From: Agromyces allii
GTDB taxonomy: Bacteria > Actinomycetota > Actinomycetes > Actinomycetales > Microbacteriaceae
Assembly: GCF_009749385.1 (NCBI RefSeq)
Contig: NZ_WBIN01000006.1
Span: 1-64,000 of the forward strand
DNA length: 64,000 nt
Direction of reading: 5' to 3'
Of the stretch, positions 8,382 through 15,860 are shown one piece after another. Numbering within the stretch: position 1 is the stretch's first letter; each line of letters starts with the position of its first letter. Position numbers and translations under genes: made by a program. Below the pieces are notes generated by a model. The model did no database searches. It saw nothing but the letters and a program-made list of their open reading frames with translations, and was not told the DNA's origin.

Positions 8382-9259
8382 CCGAGGCGACGACGGCCGC
8401 GATCGAGCGGGCACGCACGATGCCGCTCGACCGTGCCGACACCGCGAGCGCCGTCATCCGGATCATCCAGGATGCCGCGCTCGTGAAGCTCGATCGCGAG
8501 ATCGCCGACGGCGTGCGCGCGGTCGACGTGCGGTTCGACAAGTTCGCCCGCGATCTCCGCATCGAGGCGGCTGCGTCGCGGCAGACGGCCCCGGCCGAAC
8601 CGGTGCGCATCAAGCAGCGTTTCCTGCTCGACGCCCTCGGCGGGCTCCTCGCGGCCGGGGCGATGGCGACGTCCATCGACGCCGGTATCCAATCCGACGG
8701 GTGGATGCAGCGGTCCGAAGTGCTCGCCCCGTTCGTCGCCGGCCTCCTCGTGCTCGCCCTCCTCGCCCACGCGGTCAACGGGCTCCTGGCACGGAAGCCG
8801 GGCAGCACCGCGGCGCAGGGGCGCATGATCCTGCTCTTCACCTCCGGATTCTCGGTGATCAGCGCCGGGGGTCTGCTGCTGCGCGAGGCCGGTGGCGCTT
8901 CCCTCGACCTCCTGGTGCCGTCGGTCGTGGTGGCGGCGCTCGTGGCGATCGCGGCGGTCCTGCTCTGGTTCGGGCGAGCCGCCGACGCGCGCGAGTATCG
9001 CGATGCGGTCGCGGGCGGCGCGACGGACTCGCGTTCGAACGGCGACCTCCGCGCGCGGCTGCGCGTCGAGCAGCATGCGTCGAGCGCCGAGACGGGCGCC
9101 CACTTCGACGAGCTCGACCCCGACGCTCGCGCCGCGTTCGACGCGGCCGTCGCGGAGGGCGTGAGCGCGGTGATCGCCCGCGGTGTGCTCGTGCCGCAGG
9201 TCGTCCGTGCGCTGCGCGGCAAGGACCTCGCCGCGGTGCGGTACGACGTCTCCTTGTGA
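8378..9259 (+). CDS. Four-helix membrane protein of the T7SS island
   Basis: A 293-residue protein. The first ~85 residues are soluble and helical, followed by four predicted membrane helices (about 88-200) and a cytosolic C-terminal tail of ~95 residues. The tail contains A-A-V-A-E-G-V-S-A-V-I-A-R-G, a pattern echoed in the tail of the next membrane protein (9327), which has the same length. No catalytic motif is visible. Overlaps of four bases with the previous gene and two or more with the short frame at 9256 indicate one operon. It could be a T7SS membrane accessory or immunity factor, but nothing in the sequence decides. Confidence 0.7.
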   Translation: MTEATTAAIERARTMPLDRADTASAVIRIIQDAALVKLDREIADGVRAVDVRFDKFARDLRIEAAASRQTAPAEPVRIKQRFLLDALGGLLAAGAMATSIDAGIQSDGWMQRSEVLAPFVAGLLVLALLAHAVNGLLARKPGSTAAQGRMILLFTSGFSVISAGGLLLREAGGASLDLLVPSVVVAALVAIAAVLLWFGRAADAREYRDAVAGGATDSRSNGDLRARLRVEQHASSAETGAHFDELDPDARAAFDAAVAEGVSAVIARGVLVPQVVRALRGKDLAAVRYDVSL

Positions 9260-9330
9260 GCACCCGAGAACGGCTTCGCCGCGACCTCGATCCGGCATCG
9301 TTCGTCGGGCCATCCGAGGTCGACGCATGA
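9256..9330 (+). CDS. Possible 24-codon coupling peptide
   Basis: GTG at 9256 overlaps the stop of the upstream gene (GTGA), and its TGA at 9328-9330 overlaps the ATG at 9327 (ATGA). It would encode 24 residues starting V-S-T-R-E-R-L-R-R-D. The exact overlap at both ends suggests ribosomes pass through it to reinitiate at 9327. It may have no function as a peptide, or be a remnant of a longer gene. Confidence 0.35.
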   Translation: MSTRERLRRDLDPASFVGPSEVDA

Positions 9331-10208
9331 CCGCGTCGTCGGCGATGACGCCCGAGGTGCGGGCCGCGGTGACGTCGGCCGTCGAAGCCCTGCCGGCCGA
9401 TGCGACCGCCGAGGCGGCGCTGGCCGCCGTGCCCCAGATCGCGATCCTCGCCGCTCACCCAGAGGCGGCAGCGGCCTACCCCAACGTGCGCCGCGGGCTC
9501 GAGATGGCCGAGTTCGGTCGCCTGCACCCGACCACGCCCGACGAACGACCGCGCACGGTGTCGCGAGGGTACCTCTGGCTGAGCGTCACCGCCCTCGTGC
9601 TCGCGCTCGTCGCGCCCGCCCTGATCATGACCGGCCGCAACGGAAGGGCGTTCGAGCCCGAGGTCGGCGCGCTCCCCTCCGGCATCCTGATGGCACTCTC
9701 GCTCGTGCTGTTCATCTGGCTCGAACCGAGGCGGACGTCGAGCCCGCTCTATCGGGGCGGCGACTTCGGCGCGCCGCTCTTCGTGGTCACCGCGGTCCTC
9801 TGGGCGATCGGCGCGTTCATCGTCCTCGGGTCCGCACCGCGGTACGACGTCTCTCCCGAGGCCGCGGTGGGCCTCGTGCTGCAGATCCTCTCCGCGCTCG
9901 GCAGCGTCGTCCTGGCCGTGTTCGCCTTCCGACACGATCGTGAGCGCCCGACGTGGGCGGGGGGCCGCAAGCCCCGGCTCGGCGTGCCGCCCGAGATCGC
10001 CGGACTGCCCGAGTTCCGAGCCGCTGTCGAAGACGGGGTCGTGACGTGGCGCAGGCACGTGTTCTCGGTGAGCACCCAGTCCGAACGGGCGGCACTGGTC
10101 GCCGCCGAAGAAGCGGCCGTCGCCGTGCTCCGCGATCGCGGAACGCTGACGGCATCGCAGTTCGATCAGGCGCTGCAGCGAGTGCGCTCGCGTGCCGACT
10201 GGACCTGA
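9327..10208 (+). CDS. Four-helix membrane protein of the T7SS island (second)
   Basis: A 293-residue protein with an Ala-rich soluble N-terminal region (about 1-80), four predicted membrane helices (about 82-205) and a soluble C-terminal tail. The tail holds G-L-P-E-F-R-A-A-V-E-D-G-V and a later A-V-L-R-D-R-G-T-L. The layout and exact length match the protein at 8378, and the tails share a loosely similar Ala/Val-R-G helix, so distant duplication is likely. The ATG at 9327 overlaps the stop of the 24-codon frame. The function is unknown; membrane placement next to T7SS substrates suggests an accessory role. Confidence 0.68.
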   Translation: MTASSAMTPEVRAAVTSAVEALPADATAEAALAAVPQIAILAAHPEAAAAYPNVRRGLEMAEFGRLHPTTPDERPRTVSRGYLWLSVTALVLALVAPALIMTGRNGRAFEPEVGALPSGILMALSLVLFIWLEPRRTSSPLYRGGDFGAPLFVVTAVLWAIGAFIVLGSAPRYDVSPEAAVGLVLQILSALGSVVLAVFAFRHDRERPTWAGGRKPRLGVPPEIAGLPEFRAAVEDGVVTWRRHVFSVSTQSERAALVAAEEAAVAVLRDRGTLTASQFDQALQRVRSRADWT

Positions 10209-10237
10209 GACGTCCTCGCCCGGCACCACGGCAGGGG

Positions 10238-10278
10238 AGTGCTCCCCATTCCCGTGGGCGCCGCCGATCTCGTAGGGT
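10238..10278 (+). promoter_or_regulatory. Promoter of second WXG-like gene with CTCCCCATT box
   Basis: AGTGCTCCCCATT (10238-10250) matches the box at 5001-5013 in 12 of 13 bases. A -10 TAGGGT lies at 10273-10278. In both promoters CTCCCC begins 31 bases before the -10 hexamer. GGGGAG-TG-CTCCCC (10234-10247) also forms a short palindrome over the box. No standard -35 is present, so an activator or alternative sigma factor is plausible. Confidence 0.5.
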
Positions 10279-10331
10279 CGTCAGAGTCCCGGTGCTCGAC
10301 CAGGATCCCCGAACATGGAAGGCGAGTCCGC

Positions 10332-10616
10332 ATGGCAGACCTCGTGTCCCTCGACCTGAGTGCGATCGGCGGGGCCGCGAGCGACGCCCGCGCGATCAAG
10401 CGGGTGTTCGAACAGAGCGAGCACACCGCGCAGGCCGCAGCCGACGCCGCGGGGCATCCGGAGCTCGCCGACGCGATCGAGCGTTTCGCGTCGACCTGGG
10501 ACGACCGCCGACGCGACTTCGCCGAGAACCTGGGCAAGCTCGCGGGCGTGCTCACCGAGATCGACCGCGCCTTCACCGAACTCGACCGCTCGCTGGCCAC
10601 CCGTGAGGAGAACTGA
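10332..10616 (+). CDS. Small WXG100-like helical protein, WDDRR motif (cassette 2)
   Basis: A 94-residue helical protein of WXG100 size. A central S-T-W-D-D-R-R-R-D-F occupies the position of the helical turn. It shares W-D-D-R-R with the protein at 5506. The stop overlaps the start of the 603-aa hydrolase-like protein by one base, so the two are coupled and probably form a secreted pair. The ATG at 10332 follows a weak GAAGGCGAG. The upstream in-frame region (10239 on) reads through the promoter and is not counted as coding. Confidence 0.78.
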   Translation: MADLVSLDLSAIGGAASDARAIKRVFEQSEHTAQAAADAAGHPELADAIERFASTWDDRRRDFAENLGKLAGVLTEIDRAFTELDRSLATREEN

Positions 10617-12427
10617 TGCACCCGCTTCCCGGTGATCCCGTGGTGCTGCGCCGCACGGGCCAGCGCTACGCGGAGACCGCCTCCGCCATCCGCGACGCCG
10701 TCGCGACCCTCGATCGCATCGCCGAGCCCTCCGCGATGGTGAGCGTCGCCGTCGACCGGGTGCGAGCGGATGCCGAGCGACTCTCCCGCGACATCGCAGC
10801 CGCCGAGCGTCGCTACGGCGAGACCGGCGACGCGCTCGTCGACTACGCGGCGGCACTCGATCGCGCACAGGACGACGCGGACCGCGCGATCCGCGACGCC
10901 CACGACGCCGACGGCGACGCGGCGGCCCTCCAGGCGCGGGAGCGCACGCTTCGCTCGAAGCTCCGTGCGATGCCCGACGACACGTCGGCGGCCGACATCC
11001 GCACGCTCCAGCGATCGATCACGTCGGTCGGCGCGGATCTCGATCGCAGCGAGGGCGCCGCCGAATCGGCCCGTCAGCGCTGGGAGGAGGCGGTCGCGGA
11101 TCGCGATCGTGCCGCGCGCGTCGCGATCGACCGCATCCGGGGCGTCGTCGACGGGAGCGATCTGAACGACTCGTTCTGGGACGACGTGGGCGGAGCCATC
11201 GGCGCGGTGTTCGACGCGATCGGCGATGCGATCCGGGCGATCGCGGGCGCCGTCGTCGCGGCCGTCATGGCCATCGTCGCGGCGGTCATCGTGCTGGTCG
11301 CGGCGGTGCTCGTGGTGGTCGCCGCGATCGTGCTGCTCGGCCTCGCGGTCGTCGCGGCGCTCATCGTCGCGGCGCTCGCGATCGCCGCGCTGCTCATCGT
11401 CGTCGTGGCGGCGGCGCTGCTCGCATTCGTGGCGATCGCGTTGGTCGTCGGACTCCTGCTCGTCACCGCGGCGCTCGTGCTCCTCGTGGCGGCGGCGATC
11501 GGCGTGATCCTCGCCGCGGTCGTGGGCCTCGCGGTGCTCATCCTCAGCAGCCCGCTGTTCTGGGCGCTCGTGTTCGCCACGGTCGCCTTCATCGGGGTCG
11601 TGCTGGCGTGGCGCGTGGCCATCGAGATCTTCGCCCCCACCCCCGAGGTGGACGAGTTCGCGCCCGACCCGGCGAACGACGAGTCCTACCTCGCCTGGCA
11701 GGACGCGGAGGCGGTCGACCGGATCGACAGCATGGACGACCTCGTCGCCCTCGAGGGGTACTCCGACAAGATGGGCGGCTCGTCGCAGACGGTGGTCGAC
11801 ATCATGCGCGTCGAGGGCGATCCGCCGCGGTACATCGTGACGTTGCCGAGCACCCAGGACTGGCAGGTCGCCGGCGTCTTCTTCGGCGAGGACATGAACG
11901 GCGACGGAGCCGTCAACGACCTCGACACGAACATCGTGCTCCGCCTCTTCCCCGAGGTGCGCACCCAGTACGAGCGCGCCGTCCTCGAGGCCATGCGCCA
12001 GGCCGGCATCCAGCCGACCGACCCGGTGCTGCTCGTCGGGTTCAGCCAGGGCGGCATCCTGGCCGGGCACCTCGCGGCCAACCGGTCCGACGAGTTCAAC
12101 TTCCAGGGCGTGCTCGCCTACGGCGCCCCGATCGACGACATGGCGATCCCGCCGAAGACCGAGGTCGTCTCGATGCAGCACCACGACGATGTCGTGCACA
12201 CGCTCGATCTCACGCCGAGTCCGCCCGACACCGACACCTGGTCGACGTACTCCGAGCCGGTCCCGATCGACCCGATCACCGGAAAGCCGTACCCGCAGGC
12301 GCACGACAACGAGGCGTACCGCCAGACGGCACTGCGGTTGCAGGCAGAAGACGGAACGGTCGACGACGGCTTCTCGCAGTTCTACGGAGATATCGTGTCG
12401 AATGAGCAGTACGCGTTCAAGGAGTGA
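10616..12427 (+). CDS. T7SS effector candidate: helical targeting domain, membrane region, alpha/beta-hydrolase (lipase-like) domain
   Basis: A 603-residue protein. Residues 1-190 are helical and coiled coil, with R-Y-G-E-T-G like the protein at 5839. D-L-N-D-S-F-W-D-D-V-G-G (about 182-193) leads into an extremely Val/Ala/Ile-rich region (about 200-335) able to form several membrane helices. After a linker, residues 370-603 look like an alpha/beta-hydrolase: Ser477 in G-F-S-Q-G-G as nucleophile, Asp524/525 in H-H-D-D-V-V as acid, and His563 in A-H-D-N-E-A-Y as base. Residues 426-437 match an EF-hand calcium loop (D-M-N-G-D-G-A-V-N-D-L-D). It is coupled to 10332 and followed 11 bases later by a lipoprotein gene. 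A lipase or esterase effector is inferred; substrate and triad are untested. Confidence 0.78.
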   Translation: MHPLPGDPVVLRRTGQRYAETASAIRDAVATLDRIAEPSAMVSVAVDRVRADAERLSRDIAAAERRYGETGDALVDYAAALDRAQDDADRAIRDAHDADGDAAALQARERTLRSKLRAMPDDTSAADIRTLQRSITSVGADLDRSEGAAESARQRWEEAVADRDRAARVAIDRIRGVVDGSDLNDSFWDDVGGAIGAVFDAIGDAIRAIAGAVVAAVMAIVAAVIVLVAAVLVVVAAIVLLGLAVVAALIVAALAIAALLIVVVAAALLAFVAIALVVGLLLVTAALVLLVAAAIGVILAAVVGLAVLILSSPLFWALVFATVAFIGVVLAWRVAIEIFAPTPEVDEFAPDPANDESYLAWQDAEAVDRIDSMDDLVALEGYSDKMGGSSQTVVDIMRVEGDPPRYIVTLPSTQDWQVAGVFFGEDMNGDGAVNDLDTNIVLRLFPEVRTQYERAVLEAMRQAGIQPTDPVLLVGFSQGGILAGHLAANRSDEFNFQGVLAYGAPIDDMAIPPKTEVVSMQHHDDVVHTLDLTPSPPDTDTWSTYSEPVPIDPITGKPYPQAHDNEAYRQTALRLQAEDGTVDDGFSQFYGDIVSNEQYAFKE

Positions 12428-12438
12428 GAGTTCGATTC

Positions 12439-12876
12439 ATGAAGAAGCCGTTCGGCACGATGATCCTGGGCTGCATCACGCTCGGCCTGCTCGCAGTGAC
12501 GGCGGGGTGCGCCGCTCCGGCCTCGCAGCGTCCGCTCGAGGCCGTCGAGGCGGCGGTGAGCGACGTGCCCGCCGGGCTCGACGAGGTTCGCGTCGATGAG
12601 GGCAAGGACGGCCTCTCGAGGCACGTGCTCCTCCACCTGGTCGCATCCGGCGACGAACTCCCGGCCGAGAGCGTGACCGCGACGCTCCAGGCCGTCGGCG
12701 GCGCGCTGCCCGAGGCCTACGACAGCGTGCATGTGGCCGCGAGCACCGCCTCGGGCGAGCGGCTCGACGTCGACGTCGTGCTCGAGTCGATCGGCTTCAG
12801 CGAGACCTTCATGGTGAACCCGCGCATGGCGTACATCCCCGCGAGCGCGATCAGGTCGTTCGCGGGCGAGCGCTGA
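12439..12876 (+). CDS. Small lipoprotein, candidate immunity partner of the hydrolase
   Basis: A 145-residue lipoprotein: M-K-K-P start, hydrophobic core, and lipobox T-A-G-C with the modified Cys at residue 24. The mature part is about 120 residues with alternating strands and helices and no family I recognise. It begins 11 bases after the stop of the hydrolase-like effector. In Staphylococcus aureus the T7SS lipase TslA is neutralised by lipoprotein TilA outside the membrane. The layout here is analogous, so an immunity role is a reasonable inference without sequence proof. The ATG at 12439 is preferred over a GTG at 12424 because it gives a proper n-region. Confidence 0.78.
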   Translation: MKKPFGTMILGCITLGLLAVTAGCAAPASQRPLEAVEAAVSDVPAGLDEVRVDEGKDGLSRHVLLHLVASGDELPAESVTATLQAVGGALPEAYDSVHVAASTASGERLDVDVVLESIGFSETFMVNPRMAYIPASAIRSFAGER

Positions 12877-12922
12877 ACTGCCCCGTCGAACACCGCACGA
12901 CATCGTGAAGAAGGCCTGATCC

Positions 12923-13636
12923 ATGACCGAGACCGTCCGCCGACCGAGGCTCGACCTCGTGCTGCCCGGCACCTGGTGGCGCGCGCCGCTCGAAGCCGAC
13001 GCCGAGACCCGATCGGCGGCGATCGCGGAGTTCGTGGGAGCCCGTTACGGCCGGCGCGACGACCTCGCCCGCTCGCGTGCCGACCATCGCGCGCGCCTCG
13101 GACGCTCGATCGACGAGGCGGTGCGAGCGGGCGCCGTGCAGATGCACCACTCCGAGTCCAACGACGGCGGCATCGCCTTCGCCACGACGATCACCGAGTA
13201 CGCCCTGCCCTCGGCGTTCGGCACGAGCGCCGAGCCCGCGCTGCTGGCCGAACGCGTCGTCGGCGCGCTGACGAGCGGCGCGGCGGGCGCGGGCGCCGCG
13301 GCGGACGACCCGTGGTCGGCGTTCGCGGCAGAGGGCGGCGTGGCCTTCGCCAAGGGCGAGTCGATCGTGCTGCGCCGCATCGCGCGACAGGTCGCCGACC
13401 GCGCCGACGATGCCGGCATCGCCGGCTCCGCGGCCTCCGACGAGACCGCCGAGTCGATCACCGTCGACTACTGGATCACGGTGCCCGGCAGTGCAGAGGT
13501 CGTGCTCGTGAGCCTTTCGAGCGTGCTCGCCGCGCTCGAGCCGCTCATGCTCGAGCTGTTCGACCGCATCGTCGCGGCCGCCGAATGGCGTGCCGCGCCG
13601 ACGCTGCGCGACGAGCTCACGGCCTCGCGCAGCTGA
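12923..13636 (+). CDS. Cytosolic T7SS-island protein, LPxxW type (paralogue of 7204)
   Basis: A 237-residue soluble protein. It opens with L-D-L-V-L-P-G-T-W-W near residue 12. It has a helical region with many Arg/Ala, a strand containing Q-M-H-H-S-E-S, an Ala/Gly-rich insertion near 115-125, then V-D-Y-W-I-T-V-P-G-S near 188 and a final amphipathic helix ending A-A-A-E-W-R. The order of these blocks mirrors 7204-7812. It lies 46 bases after the lipoprotein gene, so it probably belongs to cassette 2 as a chaperone, regulator or immunity component. Biochemical function cannot be read from the sequence. Confidence 0.72.
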   Translation: MTETVRRPRLDLVLPGTWWRAPLEADAETRSAAIAEFVGARYGRRDDLARSRADHRARLGRSIDEAVRAGAVQMHHSESNDGGIAFATTITEYALPSAFGTSAEPALLAERVVGALTSGAAGAGAAADDPWSAFAAEGGVAFAKGESIVLRRIARQVADRADDAGIAGSAASDETAESITVDYWITVPGSAEVVLVSLSSVLAALEPLMLELFDRIVAAAEWRAAPTLRDELTASRS

Positions 13637-13712
13637 CCCGCGCACACCGGAGTCCGCGGCGGTCGCCGCGACGAGGGTCGGCGGGCCGAGCGGTCGGCGT
13701 ACGCTCGAAGGC

Positions 13713-14189
13713 ATGGATCCTCGTCGCACGGCCTGGGTCGTCGCGGGGTTCGCGACGGCGCTCGATCTCGCGATCGTGGTGTGCGCTTATGGGTTCGTGA
13801 GCCTGCTGGCCGACGTCGAGGTCGTGGCCGACTCCTCGGTGGGCGTGCTCGTCGTGCCGGTCGCGGTCGGCGCATCCGCGCTGGCGGTGCTGCTCACGCT
13901 CGGGCTGCGCCTCGCGCGACCCGAGCGCATGGCCGGCACGGTCGCGCTCACGGCGCTCGGCAGCTGGCTGACGCTCGTGATCGCGGCGATCATCGGTCAC
14001 CTGGTCGGCTCGACGGGTAGCGTGGCCGCGAGCTTCGCGTTCGGCATCCTGTTCGGTCTCGGCTGGTTCGGCCTGCTCGTGCCGATCGCGGCGGCGATCG
14101 TCGCGGTCTTCGCGGTGCTCGTCGCGCGCGGCCGCGACCACGGCATGCGGCGCCCGCGCTGGCCGTGGGAGCGCGACGAAGACGAGTGA
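13713..14189 (+). CDS. Four-helix membrane protein, unknown function
   Basis: A 158-residue protein with four hydrophobic segments (about residues 8-33, 40-62, 75-98, 112-138) and a basic then acidic cytosolic tail ending R-D-E-D-E. No catalytic or binding motif is visible. The ATG lies 7 bases after TACGCT (13700-13705) and lacks a ribosome binding site, which suggests a leaderless transcript separate from the T7SS operon. It converges on yigZ with a 27-base gap. It may mark the end of the island rather than belong to it. Confidence 0.72.
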   Translation: MDPRRTAWVVAGFATALDLAIVVCAYGFVSLLADVEVVADSSVGVLVVPVAVGASALAVLLTLGLRLARPERMAGTVALTALGSWLTLVIAAIIGHLVGSTGSVAASFAFGILFGLGWFGLLVPIAAAIVAVFAVLVARGRDHGMRRPRWPWERDEDE

Positions 14190-14216
14190 CGTGCCGGTCG
14201 TTCGACGGATGCCGCG

Positions 14217-14858
14217 TCAGGCCGGATCGTCGACGTAGACCGTTCCGGCGACCGCGACCCGCGCCGCACCGCCCGTGAGCTCCGCGATGCGCGCGGCGAA
14301 GCCGTCGGTGTCGGCCGTCGGCACGCCGACGTCGATGCGCATGTCGGCGCCGTACTCGACGTGGAGCGGGGTGTGCCCGAGGCGCCGCAGCTCTGCTTCG
14401 AGCGATGGGCCGCGCTCGTAGTCCGAACGCACCTCGACCGTGGTCCTGAGGCTGCGGGTCACCCGGGTCGCGGCCCGCGCCGACTCCTGCACGGAGGCGG
14501 TGTAGGCGCGTACGAGCCCGCCCGTGCCGAGCAGCACCCCGCCGAAGTAGCGGCTCACCACGGCCACGACGTCGGAGAGCCCCTCGCCGCGCAGCGCCTC
14601 GAGCATCGGCTGTCCGGCCGTGCCGGACGGCTCGCCGTCGTCGCTCGAGCGCGCGAGCTCGCCGCGTGCGCCGATGACGAACGCCGTGCAGTGGTGACGG
14701 GCCTTGGGCTCGGCGGCCCGCACCGCCGCGATGACCTCGCGCGCGGCATCCTCGTCGTCGACGCGGTCGAGCACGCAGATGAACCGCGAGCGCTCGATCT
14801 CGATCTCGGTCCGAACGCGTGCCGCGACGGTCGTGTACGTTCCGGATGCCGCGGCCAT
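14217..14858 (-). CDS. yigZ: YigZ/IMPACT family protein
   Basis: 213 residues. The N-terminal IMPACT domain is clear: R-S-R-F-I near 24, S-D-D-G-E-P-S-G-T-A-G-Q-P-M-L near 71-85, and R-Y-F-G-G-V-L-L-G-T-G-G-L-V-R-A-Y near 103-119. The C-terminal ~75 residues form the ferredoxin-like domain seen in bacterial members. Eukaryotic IMPACT binds the Gcn1-Gcn2 stress pathway; the bacterial role is not settled. The ATG has an AGAAT box 6-7 bases upstream and no clear ribosome binding site, so it may be leaderless. It is divergent from the gene at 14966. Confidence 0.92.
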   Translation of the reverse strand: MAAASGTYTTVAARVRTEIEIERSRFICVLDRVDDEDAAREVIAAVRAAEPKARHHCTAFVIGARGELARSSDDGEPSGTAGQPMLEALRGEGLSDVVAVVSRYFGGVLLGTGGLVRAYTASVQESARAATRVTRSLRTTVEVRSDYERGPSLEAELRRLGHTPLHVEYGADMRIDVGVPTADTDGFAARIAELTGGAARVAVAGTVYVDDPA

Positions 14859-14965
14859 GCGTCCATTCTCCCGGAGCCGCGTTCGTGGGGCCGAACGCGG
14901 TCAGCGGCAGGCCGGGCGCGGCGCATCGCGCGCCGTCGGGCGGCTGCGGCGCTATCGTGATCCTC

Positions 14966-15613
14966 GTGGAGGGTTCGGTCGAGGCGCGCGTGAGCCACGA
15001 GGTCGACCGCTGGCTGCAGTGGCTGCCGCGGTGGCGACCCGGCACGCATCGATCCAGGGTGCGGCTCTGCCAGCGCTGCTTCGGCTCGCCGATCCTCGCC
15101 GCTGCGGGGCTCGACGTCGACGTGCCGCATCCGGTGCAGCACTCCTTCTCGATGCGAATGAAGGGCGTCATCGACCTCGCCGTCGACGACTACACGGCCC
15201 GCAACCTGCCGATGCTGCACCGCGAGATCCGGCTCGCCGAGGAGCGCAAGGCACGTCGTCCGTACCGCGCGGGCGAGGGGCTGGACCCCGAGTTCGCCGG
15301 CCTCGAGGTCGACCCAGAGCCGGTGGCCGACCAGCCGTTCCTCTTCACGCTCGGCGGGCTCGAGCAGGAGACCGCCGCCGAGGCCGCCGAGCCCGCGCCG
15401 CGGCCGTTCACGCCCGAGGAGAAGGAGGCCCTCCGCGAGGAGGTGCGTCTCGCCGACGAGTTCGCGAAGCAGCTCGGTCGGCGCATCTGCGTCGAGCTGG
15501 CCCAGCACCGCTACCGCATCGGCAACGCGATCGAACGCCTCGTCGAGCCGCAGGTCGCCGACATGCTCGCCGACCTCGACCGCGAGCTCGACGCCCCGGG
15601 CTGGCCTGGTTGA
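14966..15613 (+). CDS. Hypothetical protein with CxxC motif, upstream of rpsL
   Basis: A 215-residue acidic soluble protein. An early basic stretch (R-W-R-P-G-T-H) is followed by L-C-Q-R-C-F-G-S-P near residues 32-40; a single Cys-x-x-Cys could bind metal in a dimer or be redox-active. The middle is Pro/Glu-rich and the C-terminal ~75 residues are helical. GTG at 14966 is chosen because TATCGT (14953-14958) lies 7 bases upstream and an earlier start would run into yigZ. It precedes the str promoter on the same strand. I do not recognise the family. Confidence 0.65.
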   Translation: MEGSVEARVSHEVDRWLQWLPRWRPGTHRSRVRLCQRCFGSPILAAAGLDVDVPHPVQHSFSMRMKGVIDLAVDDYTARNLPMLHREIRLAEERKARRPYRAGEGLDPEFAGLEVDPEPVADQPFLFTLGGLEQETAAEAAEPAPRPFTPEEKEALREEVRLADEFAKQLGRRICVELAQHRYRIGNAIERLVEPQVADMLADLDRELDAPGWPG

Positions 15614-15677
15614 GCCCGGCCCGCCTGAGCGGCACCTGCGAGACCGCTGGGCAGCCGCCCGCGGCATCCGCCCCCAT

Positions 15678-15706
15678 TTGACCGCAAGGTTACGCGGCAT
15701 TACCAT
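15678..15706 (+). promoter_or_regulatory. str operon promoter
   Basis: TTGACC (15678-15683), a 17-base spacer and TACCAT (15701-15706) form a good housekeeping promoter. The leader to the rpsL start is about 147 bases and holds no gene. Confidence 0.7.
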
Positions 15707-15860
15707 AGATCGGGTGTGCGCGCTTCGGCGTGCGCATTCAGGGCGTCTCGCCCCCACGGCATACCCACCACACTACGTCCGCTCGACCTCGAGCGGATGG
15801 TGGGTCGTGATGTGAAATCCATCAAACGCTGTCACCGTGCAGCACCAACAAGGAGAAGCA

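Noticed and set aside
10166-12304. 712-codon minus-strand frame opposite the hydrolase-like effector
   Set aside because: Its translation is runs of Asp/Arg/His mirroring the Val/Ala codons of the real gene.
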